NCBI GenBank assembly: GCA_018370615.1
Contig: JAGZAC010000083.1
Location: forward strand, 1 to 7,150
DNA length: 7,150 bases
Direction: 5' to 3'
Origin: Clostridiales bacterium
Lineage (GTDB): Bacteria; Bacillota; Clostridia; Oscillospirales; CAG-272
How positions within the stretch are numbered: position 1 is the first letter of the stretch; each line of letters starts with the position of its first letter. Under the pieces are notes generated by a model. The model did not search any database, was not told the DNA's origin, and was given only the letters and a program-made list of their open reading frames with translations. Positions 1 to 5,911 of this stretch are shown one piece after another. The translations under genes were made by a program, and so were the position numbers.

Positions 1-606
1 GGGAATGGTGATTCCTGCCTCCCGGATTTTATAGAGAAAGTTATAAAGCAGGTTGTTGTCAAAGAACATCTGTGTGGTCAAAAAATCACAGCCGGCATCC
101 ACTTTTTCTTTCAGCCATTTAATATCTTCTTTTTGATTTGTGCTTTCCGGATGTATTTCTGGATAGCAGGCGCCGCCGATGCAAAAATCGGCGCCGGATG
201 CTTTTAATTCCAATACAAGATCCACCGCATGCTGATACTCCCAGCCGCTGCGGTCAGCGCCCGCAAGTGCCTCCGGGATGTCCCCCCTGAGCGCCATTAC
301 ATTGGTCACACCGGCTGCCTTTATTTCTTTTATTTTCTGCGCAACCGTCTCTCTGGTGGAAGAAACACAGGTAAGATGCGCCAGCGTCGGCACCCCATAC
401 GTCTGTTCGATGTTTTTTACAATATCTAAGGTATATTTGCTTGTTCCTCCGCCGGCACCATATGTAACGCTAATGAAGGAGGGGCGAAGCTTAGCAATTT
501 CCTCTGTAGCCGTCTTTACACTTTCAAAATTTGTTTCTGTTTTGGGAGGAAAAACCTCAAAAGAAAGGGAAGGTACATCTTGGGCAATTATGTCTACAAT
601 TTTCAT
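1..606 (-). CDS. metF: Methylenetetrahydrofolate reductase, 3' end missing
   Basis: The open frame gives the first 202 residues of a flavoprotein that reduces 5,10-methylene-THF to 5-methyl-THF, the methyl donor for methionine synthesis. Visible family blocks are SFEVFPP (residues 15-21, with E17 at the place of the catalytic Glu of E. coli MetF), SVTYGAGGG (46-54), HLTC (77-80), ALRGD (105-109, D109 at the flavin-contacting Asp), GACYPEIHPE (145-154) and FLTTQMFFD (175-183). MetF proteins are usually near 290 residues, so roughly 90 C-terminal residues lie beyond the left edge. The ATG at 604-606 is preceded by AAGGA about 8 bases upstream; an ATG five bases further upstream hits a stop after two codons. 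The 91-base upstream gap is too short for a SAM riboswitch. The neighbours show no link to methionine metabolism. The family call is very secure. Confidence 0.96.
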   Translation of the reverse strand, partial: MKIVDIIAQDVPSLSFEVFPPKTETNFESVKTATEEIAKLRPSFISVTYGAGGGTSKYTLDIVKNIEQTYGVPTLAHLTCVSSTRETVAQKIKEIKAAGVTNVMALRGDIPEALAGADRSGWEYQHAVDLVLELKASGADFCIGGACYPEIHPESTNQKEDIKWLKEKVDAGCDFLTTQMFFDNNLLYNFLYKIREAGITIP

Positions 607-650
607 TTCATTTTCCTTTTTATCAATAAAAACATTTTAAAATCTACCAA

Positions 651-679
651 AATATACTTGGATACTGCTTGAAACGCAA
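651..679 (-). promoter_or_regulatory. Putative metF promoter
   Basis: On the minus strand, TTGCGT (674-679) and TATATT (651-656) are separated by exactly 17 bases. The predicted start is near 644, giving a leader of about 38 bases before the metF ATG. It sits just downstream of the TmrB-like gene, so metF can be transcribed on its own. The -10 box lies within an imperfect dyad (CCAA near 648, TTGG near 658), which could be an operator or chance in AT-rich DNA. Confidence 0.5.
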
Positions 680-697
680 CTCTTGTTGTTGTAATTT

Positions 698-723
698 CTA
701 TTCTAAAACAGTGTTTAGAATAG
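698..723. repeat. 10-base perfect inverted repeat over the stop codon
   Basis: The arms ctattctaaa (698-707) and tttagaatag (714-723) are exact reverse complements around the 6-base loop acagtg. On the minus strand the hairpin covers the last codons and the TAG stop of the TmrB-like gene. It is AT-rich and is not followed by a run of T, so it does not look like a normal intrinsic terminator. It may protect the mRNA 3' end or be a relic of an insertion boundary. Confidence 0.6.
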
Positions 724-1231
724 CAGCTGTAATATCTTTTACAGATAAACAATCAGTAAAAATTATCTTACCGAACATTCCCATGTTGTTTTCATAAGAA
801 TACAAACACTTGTCAATTTGTTCGAATGGCCAAGACCCGATTTTTTCTCCGCGTTCCAACAATCTATCTATAATGGTCTGTCTTTGTGCCAACAAGCAGA
901 AATGATAAACTTGACAATCTATTTTTCTTAGCTCTGAAATAATATAATTGAAATATTCCAGTTTATAAATAGTCATAGGTATAATTAGATTTGTATTATA
1001 TGTAGCCATCAATTTTGCTGCAATTAGTACAGTTAATTCTTTCCATAATATTATGTCTTGGAAATCATCGGTTTTTTCTTTTGGATACAGTATGTCCTCC
1101 GTAACGATATTACGAAGCATGCCGCCGACTTCCTCAGGGTCAAAGATTATGTAATCCTCAAGACTTTCATTTAAAAGAGTGGCAACCGATGTTTTGCCAA
1201 CTCCAAAAGGCCCGTTAATTAAAATAATCAT
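698..1231 (-). CDS. TmrB-like P-loop NTPase
   Basis: This 177-residue protein has a Walker A loop at its N terminus (GPFGVGKT, residues 7-14). It follows the pattern of Bacillus TmrB, the ATP-binding tunicamycin resistance protein, as I remember it: MIIxINGxFGxGKT, YIIFDPEEVGGMLR (27-40), DDFQ (55-58), LIIPMTI (82-88), EYFN (92-95), YHFCL (109-113) and SWPFEQIDKC (133-142). TmrB is slightly longer (about 197). The family is nucleoside/shikimate-kinase-like in fold; the substrate here is unknown, and resistance is inferred from family only. The gene is much more AT-rich than its neighbours: bases 961-1020 hold 15 G/C of 60, against 38 of 60 at 6661-6720. It has its own promoter and no functional partner nearby, so recent transfer is plausible. 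Start: the ATG at 1229-1231 leads directly into the Walker A strand; the AAAGG at 1243-1247 is a weak, distant ribosome site. Confidence 0.8.
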   Translation of the reverse strand: MIILINGPFGVGKTSVATLLNESLEDYIIFDPEEVGGMLRNIVTEDILYPKEKTDDFQDIILWKELTVLIAAKLMATYNTNLIIPMTIYKLEYFNYIISELRKIDCQVYHFCLLAQRQTIIDRLLERGEKIGSWPFEQIDKCLYSYENNMGMFGKIIFTDCLSVKDITAAILNTVLE

Positions 1232-1254
1232 CTTTAATTATACCTTTACAGCTT

Positions 1255-1284
1255 ATTATAATCCAAAAATGGCAGGAAAATCAA
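1255..1284 (-). promoter_or_regulatory. Promoter of the TmrB-like gene
   Basis: Minus-strand TTGATT (1279-1284) and a consensus TATAAT (1255-1260) are separated by 18 bases; the predicted start is near 1248, about 17 bases before the ATG. A second TATAAT lies closer to the gene (1237-1242), with TTGGAT (1261-1266) 18 bases upstream. If used, it would start transcription at or next to the ATG and give a leaderless mRNA. No regulator gene is adjacent. Confidence 0.6.
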
Positions 1285-1320
1285 GCAGAAACAACTATTT
1301 TTCGTGCCAGTGCCGCCTTT

Positions 1321-2118
1321 TTATTTTGCTTTTCGCCCTTTTACAATTTTTACTATTATCAGTATAAACGCGGCTATCAGAAAAAGCACCGCAGCGCCCA
1401 GAAGAGAAAACTGGAGCCATGTGAATGTTTGTATTTGCTTTTCCAAGGGTACCTGCGCAATTTTCCCATCCTCCAAAGTAAATCGGGTAGTGAGATCTAT
1501 GCTTGCCTGTCCGTCCAGCTCCATGGGAACTGTCACCCGGCAAATATTGTCAGAGTCCGCCGTCACCTCTCCTGCTGAGGTGTATGTATGTCCCGGCAGC
1601 TCCAGGGTAAAGTCCAGCGCAGAATCCTCCACCCAATTGGCAACCGTCTCCCGCAGGTCCGCCGGTAATTCTTCGGCACGGACCGTTTTTACAATACTCT
1701 CCCCATCCGCCTGTGCAGCAATGGAAAAATACTGTTCCCGATCTGTATGCTCCTCCCTCATCTCCACTTGGACAAAAGGGGTGATCTCTTCATCCGTCAA
1801 TAGCTCTCGAAGTGCTTCAAAAGCGTCCGCATAGGAGTCTCCCTGCACCCTGCGCTCCATCTCCAGCAGAATGCAGTCCTCCGCATCCTCCTGCTCCACA
1901 GTAAAATCCAGCGCAGCGTACTCCTCCGCCAGGTCGTCCACCGCCTGCGTCACCGCTTCCTTGTACGCCTGTGGCATATCGGAAAGGTCCACCTGGGCCT
2001 CGTAGCGTAAAAACGCCTGACCGTCTTTATCTATACCGCAGGAAACTGTACCGCTCACACATCCGGAAAGAAGGAGAACAGAAAGCAGAAGCAAAAGTAA
2101 ACAAAGTCCTTTTTTCAT
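1321..2118 (-). CDS. LppM-like lipoprotein with C-terminal membrane helix
   Basis: This 265-residue protein starts with a lipoprotein signal peptide (MKKG, a leucine-rich core, lipobox LSGC with C20 as the lipidated cysteine). An extracytoplasmic region of about 210 residues, acidic and predicted mixed alpha/beta, follows. It ends with one hydrophobic helix (about 235-257) and a basic tail (KIVKGRKAK) expected in the cytoplasm. The mature protein would be held to the membrane at both ends. This layout, and the start of the mature part (GTVSCGIDKDGQAFLRYEAQVDL split by a strand turn near 30-33), recall the LppM/DUF3153 group; this is a resemblance, not a proven assignment. It is the second gene of an operon with the metalloprotease: the gap is 11 bases and holds the G-rich ribosome site GGGGG (2124-2128), 5 bases from the ATG. 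Function is unknown. I see no hairpin terminator after it. Confidence 0.82.
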   Translation of the reverse strand: MKKGLCLLLLLLSVLLLSGCVSGTVSCGIDKDGQAFLRYEAQVDLSDMPQAYKEAVTQAVDDLAEEYAALDFTVEQEDAEDCILLEMERRVQGDSYADAFEALRELLTDEEITPFVQVEMREEHTDREQYFSIAAQADGESIVKTVRAEELPADLRETVANWVEDSALDFTLELPGHTYTSAGEVTADSDNICRVTVPMELDGQASIDLTTRFTLEDGKIAQVPLEKQIQTFTWLQFSLLGAAVLFLIAAFILIIVKIVKGRKAK

Positions 2119-2129
2119 ATGCGCCCCCG

Positions 2130-3452
2130 TCAGTCAAAGGTGTAGGTCAGCGGCTCAGACAGCGCCACAGTTCCATCCGGCAGAACAGCGCTCACATGAA
2201 AGGTCTTCGTGCCGGTATCCATCCTATCTGACATATACATTATACTGCTGCCATAATCTGCCGTCACCGTGCCGATGTAGGCCAGCGCTTCCTCTCCGTC
2301 ATGCACCGTCTTTATAGGAATAATGCTGTAATTTTCCGAATCGTAGCACAGCAGTGTATATACCACGCCCACCTCCGCATAGGGCTTGTCCCACCGAATT
2401 TTATAGTGCACAAATGTTTCATACCCATCCTCCAGCTGATACCCTACGCTGTCCTGCTCTATGCGCAGGTCAAAAGACGGTGTCTGCGGCGTGGGAGTGG
2501 GTGTTTCGCCGATAAAGCTGTAAAAATATTCCTTCAGCCCCTCCACATCCGAGGCAAGTGGGATCATCAGATTTTCCTGGGGAAACAAATTCATTGCTCC
2601 GTTTGCCAGAGATGCCTCTGGCTGTACGGCACCGTAAAGCAGATCCCGCACGTCGTAGCAGTCCACCACCTGCCGGGTGGCGGGAGAGCCCATCAGAAGC
2701 ACATAATCCTCTGCGGCAATCTCTCCCACATACCAATAATGCATATCCAAATACTGTACGTCATCAGCGTTGTCACTTCGGTTCAAAACCTTATCCTCCG
2801 GCAGTCCCCGAATGCGGATATACGTTTCCACATCTGCATCCGCATCCATGAGGTCATCAAACATGTAGTAAGACACAAAGTGATGGCCGTACTCATGGCT
2901 GAGCGTTTTTGCCATTCCCTCCACCGTATGAATAACGTCCCCGCCGTATAAGCTGATGGTTCCCGTGTATCGGGAAAGAGAAATGGAAAACTCCTGCAGG
3001 GCGGGAAAATGGGGTGTGAGCAGCAGGGTTTCCGTGGAAGAAGCATGAGATGCTAAGGCGTTTTCGTTTTCCTCCGGATATACGGTCACTTCCTCCAAAT
3101 AATTTACCTCTTCTCCATGCTTGTTGCGCATCAGCTCTTCATATAAACTTTGCAGATTTGCCTCGTCCCAATACTGAGAATAGCTGCGCAGCAAAAATCC
3201 CTCAGGCGCAACAATGGTGTACAAAGCATCGTCCCACTCGCTGGCCGGGCCCCAGTTCAGGTATATATCAAAGTCCCGCTGGGCCGCAGCATTGACAAAA
3301 ACATCGGGGGCACCCTCCTCAATACGGCGGTCCAGTTCCGATACGGCCGCCTGCCGCTCCGTAACCTGCATATATGCCAGAAGGCAAAAGGCTCCACAGC
3401 CCAGCATCAGACAAACACAAAGCAAAATGCGCAAAAGCAGCCTGTTTTTCAT
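2130..3452 (-). CDS. Membrane-anchored HExxH zinc metalloprotease, uncharacterised
   Basis: This 440-residue protein has a signal anchor (about residues 5-28), an extracytoplasmic domain with HEYGHH at 186-191 (zinc ligands H186 and H190, catalytic E187), and about 55 residues later WYVGEIAAEDY (240-250), where E244 or E248 is the likely third zinc ligand of a gluzincin. A proline/threonine linker (PTPTPQTP, 318-325) leads to a C-terminal beta-rich domain of about 115 residues, possibly Ig- or FN3-like. An in-frame ATG at 3489-3491 would add 13 residues but lies upstream of the -10 box, so I chose the ATG at 3450-3452; its ribosome site GGGGGTG (3458-3464) is 5 bases away. The lipoprotein follows 11 bases downstream, and the ABC genes diverge. 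The substrate is unknown; cleavage of an envelope protein or an exported peptide is only a guess. I do not recognise a named family. Confidence 0.85.
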   Translation of the reverse strand: MKNRLLLRILLCVCLMLGCGAFCLLAYMQVTERQAAVSELDRRIEEGAPDVFVNAAAQRDFDIYLNWGPASEWDDALYTIVAPEGFLLRSYSQYWDEANLQSLYEELMRNKHGEEVNYLEEVTVYPEENENALASHASSTETLLLTPHFPALQEFSISLSRYTGTISLYGGDVIHTVEGMAKTLSHEYGHHFVSYYMFDDLMDADADVETYIRIRGLPEDKVLNRSDNADDVQYLDMHYWYVGEIAAEDYVLLMGSPATRQVVDCYDVRDLLYGAVQPEASLANGAMNLFPQENLMIPLASDVEGLKEYFYSFIGETPTPTPQTPSFDLRIEQDSVGYQLEDGYETFVHYKIRWDKPYAEVGVVYTLLCYDSENYSIIPIKTVHDGEEALAYIGTVTADYGSSIMYMSDRMDTGTKTFHVSAVLPDGTVALSEPLTYTFD

Positions 3453-3479
3453 CCTTACACCCCCGAATTTCTTGGCTTT

Positions 3480-3508
3480 ATTGTACCACATGCAACAGTA
3501 AAAAACAA
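3480..3508 (-). promoter_or_regulatory. Promoter of the metalloprotease-lipoprotein operon
   Basis: Minus-strand TTGTTT (3503-3508) and TACAAT (3480-3485) are 17 bases apart. The predicted start is near 3473, about 20 bases before the chosen ATG. The -35 box abuts the -35 box of the divergent ABC promoter. Confidence 0.65.
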
Positions 3509-3515
3509 TTGTTTT
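3502..3515. promoter_or_regulatory. 14-base palindrome made of two back-to-back -35 boxes
   Basis: The sequence aaaacaattgtttt is a perfect palindrome centred between 3508 and 3509. Its two halves are the -35 boxes of the protease promoter (leftward) and the ABC promoter (rightward). A dimeric regulator here would control both operons at once; equally, symmetry follows whenever two TTGTTT boxes abut head to head. Confidence 0.6.
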
Positions 3516-3537
3516 CCAATAGGAATTGTGCTACAAT
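3509..3537 (+). promoter_or_regulatory. Promoter of the ABC transporter operon
   Basis: TTGTTT (3509-3514) and TACAAT (3532-3537) are 17 bases apart, identical in boxes and spacing to the divergent promoter. The predicted start is near 3544, giving a leader of about 20 bases. A short dyad attgt-gct-acaat (3525-3537) overlaps the -10 box and is a possible second operator. Confidence 0.68.
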
Positions 3538-3563
3538 GTAAGAAATTCTAAAAGGAGAACCAT

Positions 3564-4484
3564 ATGAAGGCTGTAGCCGCAGAAAACCTGACCAAAATAT
3601 ATACCCCTGGCAAATCCGCCCTGGAGGCTGTTTCCTTCTCTCTGGACCCGGGAGAAATTTTCGGGTTTTTGGGACCCAACGGGGCCGGCAAAACCACCAC
3701 AATAAAACTTTTGGGTGGAATGCTCACACCCACAAACGGCACCTGCCGGGTATTTGATCTGGACCCATCCAAAAATCCCGCAGCAGTCCACAGCATATCG
3801 GGATTTGTCACGGAGCACGCCCAAATGTACAACAACATGACCGGTATGGAAAACCTGCTGTTTTATGCCTCTATATTCGGCATATCGGAAAAAGAAGGCA
3901 GCAGAAGGGCCGAAGAACTGCTGGAGGGGCTTGCTCTGACGAAAGCTGCCGGGCAAAGGCTCTCCACCTATTCCACTGGCATGCGCCAGCGGCTTTCTCT
4001 GGCCAGGGCCATGCTCCACAGCCCAAAAATTTTGTTTTTAGACGAACCCACCTCAGGACTGGACCCGGAAAGCGCAAAAAATGTAAACGATCTGATCCGC
4101 CGACTGGCAAGGGAAGCAGGCACTACCGTGTTTTTGTGCACGCACCAGCTGCGCTATGCCCAGGAAATTTGCACCTACTACGGTCTTGTAGATAATGGGC
4201 ATCTTCTGACAGTCGGATCACTTCAGGACCTGCGCTCCCGCACCGCATCGAATATCCCCGTCACCATTCGAGCAGACCGGGTGCCGGCGCATTTGGAGTT
4301 GCAGAAAAAAGAAGGGGATGTCTACACAATTTCCGTATCAGAGGAAAAGGAAATTCCGGAGATCGTCAAAGCGATCGTTGCAGAGGGCGGGAATGTGTAC
4401 CATGTGTCTGCCAGAGAACTTACCCTGGAAGAAATTTACTTCCATTTTTTAGAAATTGCCCAAAAGCAGGAGGCTGCACAATGA
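3564..4484 (+). CDS. ABC transporter ATP-binding protein (CcmA/ABC-2 type)
   Basis: This 306-residue ATPase powers the membrane partner encoded next to it. All nucleotide-binding motifs are present: Walker A GPNGAGKT (37-44), a Q-loop region FVTEHAQMY (81-89) with Glu in the usual Gln position as in many exporters of this class, signature YSTGMRQ (136-142), Walker B ILFLDE (156-161), D-loop SGLDP (164-168) and switch His H194 in CTHQL. A C-terminal extension of about 80 residues follows, as in drug, Na+ or peptide exporters with separate ABC-2 permeases. The motifs indicate export; the substrate cannot be read from the sequence. The ATG has AAAGGAGA 6-7 bases upstream. The gene overlaps the permease by 4 bases (ATGA), so translation is coupled. 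No regulator gene (GntR type, for example) accompanies it in the window. Confidence 0.93.
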   Translation: MKAVAAENLTKIYTPGKSALEAVSFSLDPGEIFGFLGPNGAGKTTTIKLLGGMLTPTNGTCRVFDLDPSKNPAAVHSISGFVTEHAQMYNNMTGMENLLFYASIFGISEKEGSRRAEELLEGLALTKAAGQRLSTYSTGMRQRLSLARAMLHSPKILFLDEPTSGLDPESAKNVNDLIRRLAREAGTTVFLCTHQLRYAQEICTYYGLVDNGHLLTVGSLQDLRSRTASNIPVTIRADRVPAHLELQKKEGDVYTISVSEEKEIPEIVKAIVAEGGNVYHVSARELTLEEIYFHFLEIAQKQEAAQ

Positions 4485-5272
4485 AACGGTCTATGGAAAA
4501 AGCTCTCATCCGAAAAGACATCCGCGCCATTACCGCCAATCGCCGTCTGTTTTCCGCTTTGTTGATTGTTCCTCTTGTAATGACAGTACTTCTGCCCACT
4601 GTACTCATCTGCGTCATTGCCTTTGCTCCTTTAGAGTCGGAGGAGCTTCAGTCTCTTGCCACGCTGCTTCCTGCGAACCTGCCGACAGCAGAATTAAGAG
4701 AAACTGTCGTAGACCTGGTCTTCAACAGCATGCTTCCCCTCTTCTTTTTGATGATCCCCATCATGGCCGCTTCCGTGATGGCGGCAAGCTCCTTTGTAGG
4801 AGAAAAGGAAAAGCGGACCCTGGAAACACTGCTGTATTGCCCCATGTCTCTGCGGCAGATTTTCTACGCAAAAATCCTGGCTGCGTTTCTGCTTTCCATG
4901 GCTGTCTCCTTGCTGTCTTTTGTCGCCATGCTTTTTGTGGTGGAGGCAGAAAGCTTTTTTCTCATGGAACATCTGATTCTCCCCAACATCAACTGGATTG
5001 TGCTGCTCCTATTGGTGTCTCCAGCCGTTTCCCTGCTGGCGATCACCTTGATTGTACAGGGCTCGGCCAAAGCACAGACCGTAGAGGAAGCCCAGCAACG
5101 GGGCGTCTTTCTTGTGCTGCCTGTCATTTTGCTGGCGGCGGCCCAGTTTTCCGGACTTCTGCTGCTCAGCATATGGATTTTCCTAATCTTCGGCATTCTC
5201 TGTGCTGCCGCGGCAATTTGGATGATGCGCAGGTCCTATAAGCATTTTACCTATGAAACACTTCTGAAATAA
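4481..5272 (+). CDS. ABC-2 type transporter permease
   Basis: This 263-residue integral membrane protein has about six helices (roughly 25-48, 84-104, 131-155, 172-193, 209-228, 229-249) and an extracytoplasmic loop after the first helix that is rich in acidic residues (51-80). The segment SSFVGEKEKRTLETLLYCP (103-121), followed by a coupling-helix-like stretch up to K131, is the typical intracellular signature of ABC-2/NatB-like permeases. It forms the channel for the ATPase encoded upstream, presumably as dimers of each. Its start overlaps the ATPase stop in ATGA, and AGGAGG lies 7 bases before the ATG, inside the ATPase gene. Only 18 bases separate its stop from the convergent stop of the flavin-binding protein gene, with no clear terminator. 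The exported substrate is unknown. Confidence 0.9.
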   Translation: MKRSMEKALIRKDIRAITANRRLFSALLIVPLVMTVLLPTVLICVIAFAPLESEELQSLATLLPANLPTAELRETVVDLVFNSMLPLFFLMIPIMAASVMAASSFVGEKEKRTLETLLYCPMSLRQIFYAKILAAFLLSMAVSLLSFVAMLFVVEAESFFLMEHLILPNINWIVLLLLVSPAVSLLAITLIVQGSAKAQTVEEAQQRGVFLVLPVILLAAAQFSGLLLLSIWIFLIFGILCAAAAIWMMRRSYKHFTYETLLK

Positions 5273-5290
5273 AAGCAATACTGGAAAGAT

Positions 5291-5770
5291 TCATATCCCA
5301 GACACGGGCCTTTGCTTTGCCGTATACTTGGTACAAATGATTTTATATATGCACAGAGATTTTGTCTGCTCCTTTGTAAATGTAACCTGCCGTCCCGTTT
5401 GATGTCGGAACAGTACCGACAAAGCACGGCACTTTTCCTCTACCTCTTCGATGAATTCCACCCTTCCCCAGCCGATTACACTGGAAAAAGCATATCCATA
5501 TGCGCAGGGAGAGGACCCTGGAAAAAGCGCGCCTTCTCTGGTGATAGCGAAGCAAACATCCCTCCTTTTTCGCCAAATATCGATTTTCCGCCCCTCCGGA
5601 GCGCTGTGAAAATAAAGGGTGAGAACTCCCTTCTCTATAGTATATCCATAGTTCAGCGGGACAATATATCCCTCCGTATCATCCTGCATCGCCACATGGC
5701 AGGTTTTGCAGGCGTCCAAAATGGCGCATATTTCCCCAAGGTCGGTTACTTCCCTATCCCGTCTTCTCAT
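5291..5770 (-). CDS. Pyridoxamine 5'-phosphate oxidase family protein (NimA-like)
   Basis: This 159-residue protein resembles the small split-barrel FMN-binding proteins grouped with 5-nitroimidazole reductases (Nim). It begins MRRRDREVTD, then ICAILDACKTCHVAM (14-28), GYIVPLNYGY (34-43), and the hallmark LYFHSAPEGRKID (52-64) followed by VCFAI (72-76). SSVIGWGRVEFIEE (96-109) forms the later barrel strands. The length fits the family. These proteins bind FMN, heme or F420-like cofactors as dimers; a role in detoxifying nitro compounds is known for Nim but not shown for most relatives. The frame is open far upstream to 6079, but that would run antisense through the ilv leader and terminator. 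I chose the ATG at 5768-5770, with AGAGGT 7-8 bases upstream and the conserved RRRDRE start right after it. It diverges from the ilv leader and converges on the permease gene. Confidence 0.88.
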   Translation of the reverse strand: MRRRDREVTDLGEICAILDACKTCHVAMQDDTEGYIVPLNYGYTIEKGVLTLYFHSAPEGRKIDIWRKRRDVCFAITREGALFPGSSPCAYGYAFSSVIGWGRVEFIEEVEEKCRALSVLFRHQTGRQVTFTKEQTKSLCIYKIICTKYTAKQRPVSGI

Positions 5771-5807
5771 TCTACAGTACCTCTTTCTTATTTGAACCTC
5801 ACTATGT

Positions 5808-5836
5808 ATTGTATACTTACCCGCCCACAAAAGCAA
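5808..5836 (-). promoter_or_regulatory. Promoter of the NimA-like gene
   Basis: Minus-strand TTGCTT (5831-5836) and TACAAT (5808-5813) are separated by 17 bases. The predicted start is near 5801, leaving about 30 bases before the ATG. Its -35 box overlaps a CAAGATAT half-site (5834-5841) that recurs inverted inside the ilv promoter. Confidence 0.55.
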
Positions 5837-5855
5837 GATATGTGTAAAATGCCGA

Positions 5856-5884
5856 TTGACAAGAGAAATATCTTGTGATATGAT
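5856..5884 (+). promoter_or_regulatory. Strong promoter for the ilv leader and ilvB
   Basis: A consensus TTGACA (5856-5861) and TATGAT (5879-5884) with a 17-base spacer and an extended -10 TG (5876-5877). The predicted start is near 5891, about 21 bases before the leader ATG. The near-consensus strength fits a system controlled after initiation, by attenuation. Confidence 0.8.
5859..5876. promoter_or_regulatory. Dyad in the ilv promoter spacer, possible operator
   Basis: The arms acaaga (5859-5864) and tcttgt (5871-5876) are exact inverted copies around 6 bases, placed between the -35 and -10 boxes. A third copy of the half-site, as CAAGATAT, lies at 5834-5841 and forms an 8-base inverted pair with ATATCTTG (5868-5875). 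A repressor bound here could affect both divergent genes. No regulator is encoded in the window. Confidence 0.35.
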
Positions 5885-5911
5885 GGAGAAAATCATCAGG
5901 AGGACGCTGCC

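Noticed and set aside
676..690. Integron attC-like site near the TmrB-like gene (caac/gttg repeats)
   Set aside because: The short 4-base dyad lacks the conserved core sites and the paired structure of attC; no integrase is present.
607..697. SAM riboswitch upstream of metF
   Set aside because: The gap is 91 bases, AT-rich, and lacks the stems and the terminator expected of an S-box.
2301..2951. 216-codon plus-strand open frame antisense to the metalloprotease
   Set aside because: It lacks a ribosome site or recognisable domains and covers the HEYGHH-coding segment of the real gene.
3453..3491. Longer start of the metalloprotease (13 extra residues)
   Set aside because: This ATG lies upstream of the predicted -10 box and would not be in the transcript; the inner ATG has a good ribosome site and begins the signal anchor.
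4456..5241. 261-codon plus-strand open frame overlapping the permease gene
   Set aside because: It is out of frame with the coupled permease, which has clear membrane helices and an ABC-2 signature; the alternative product is Cys/His-rich noise.
5272..5318. Terminator between the convergent permease and NimA-like genes
   Set aside because: Only aaagcaa (5272-5278) and ttgcttt (5312-5318) match, 33 bases apart and partly inside the coding region, with no GC-rich stem or T-run.
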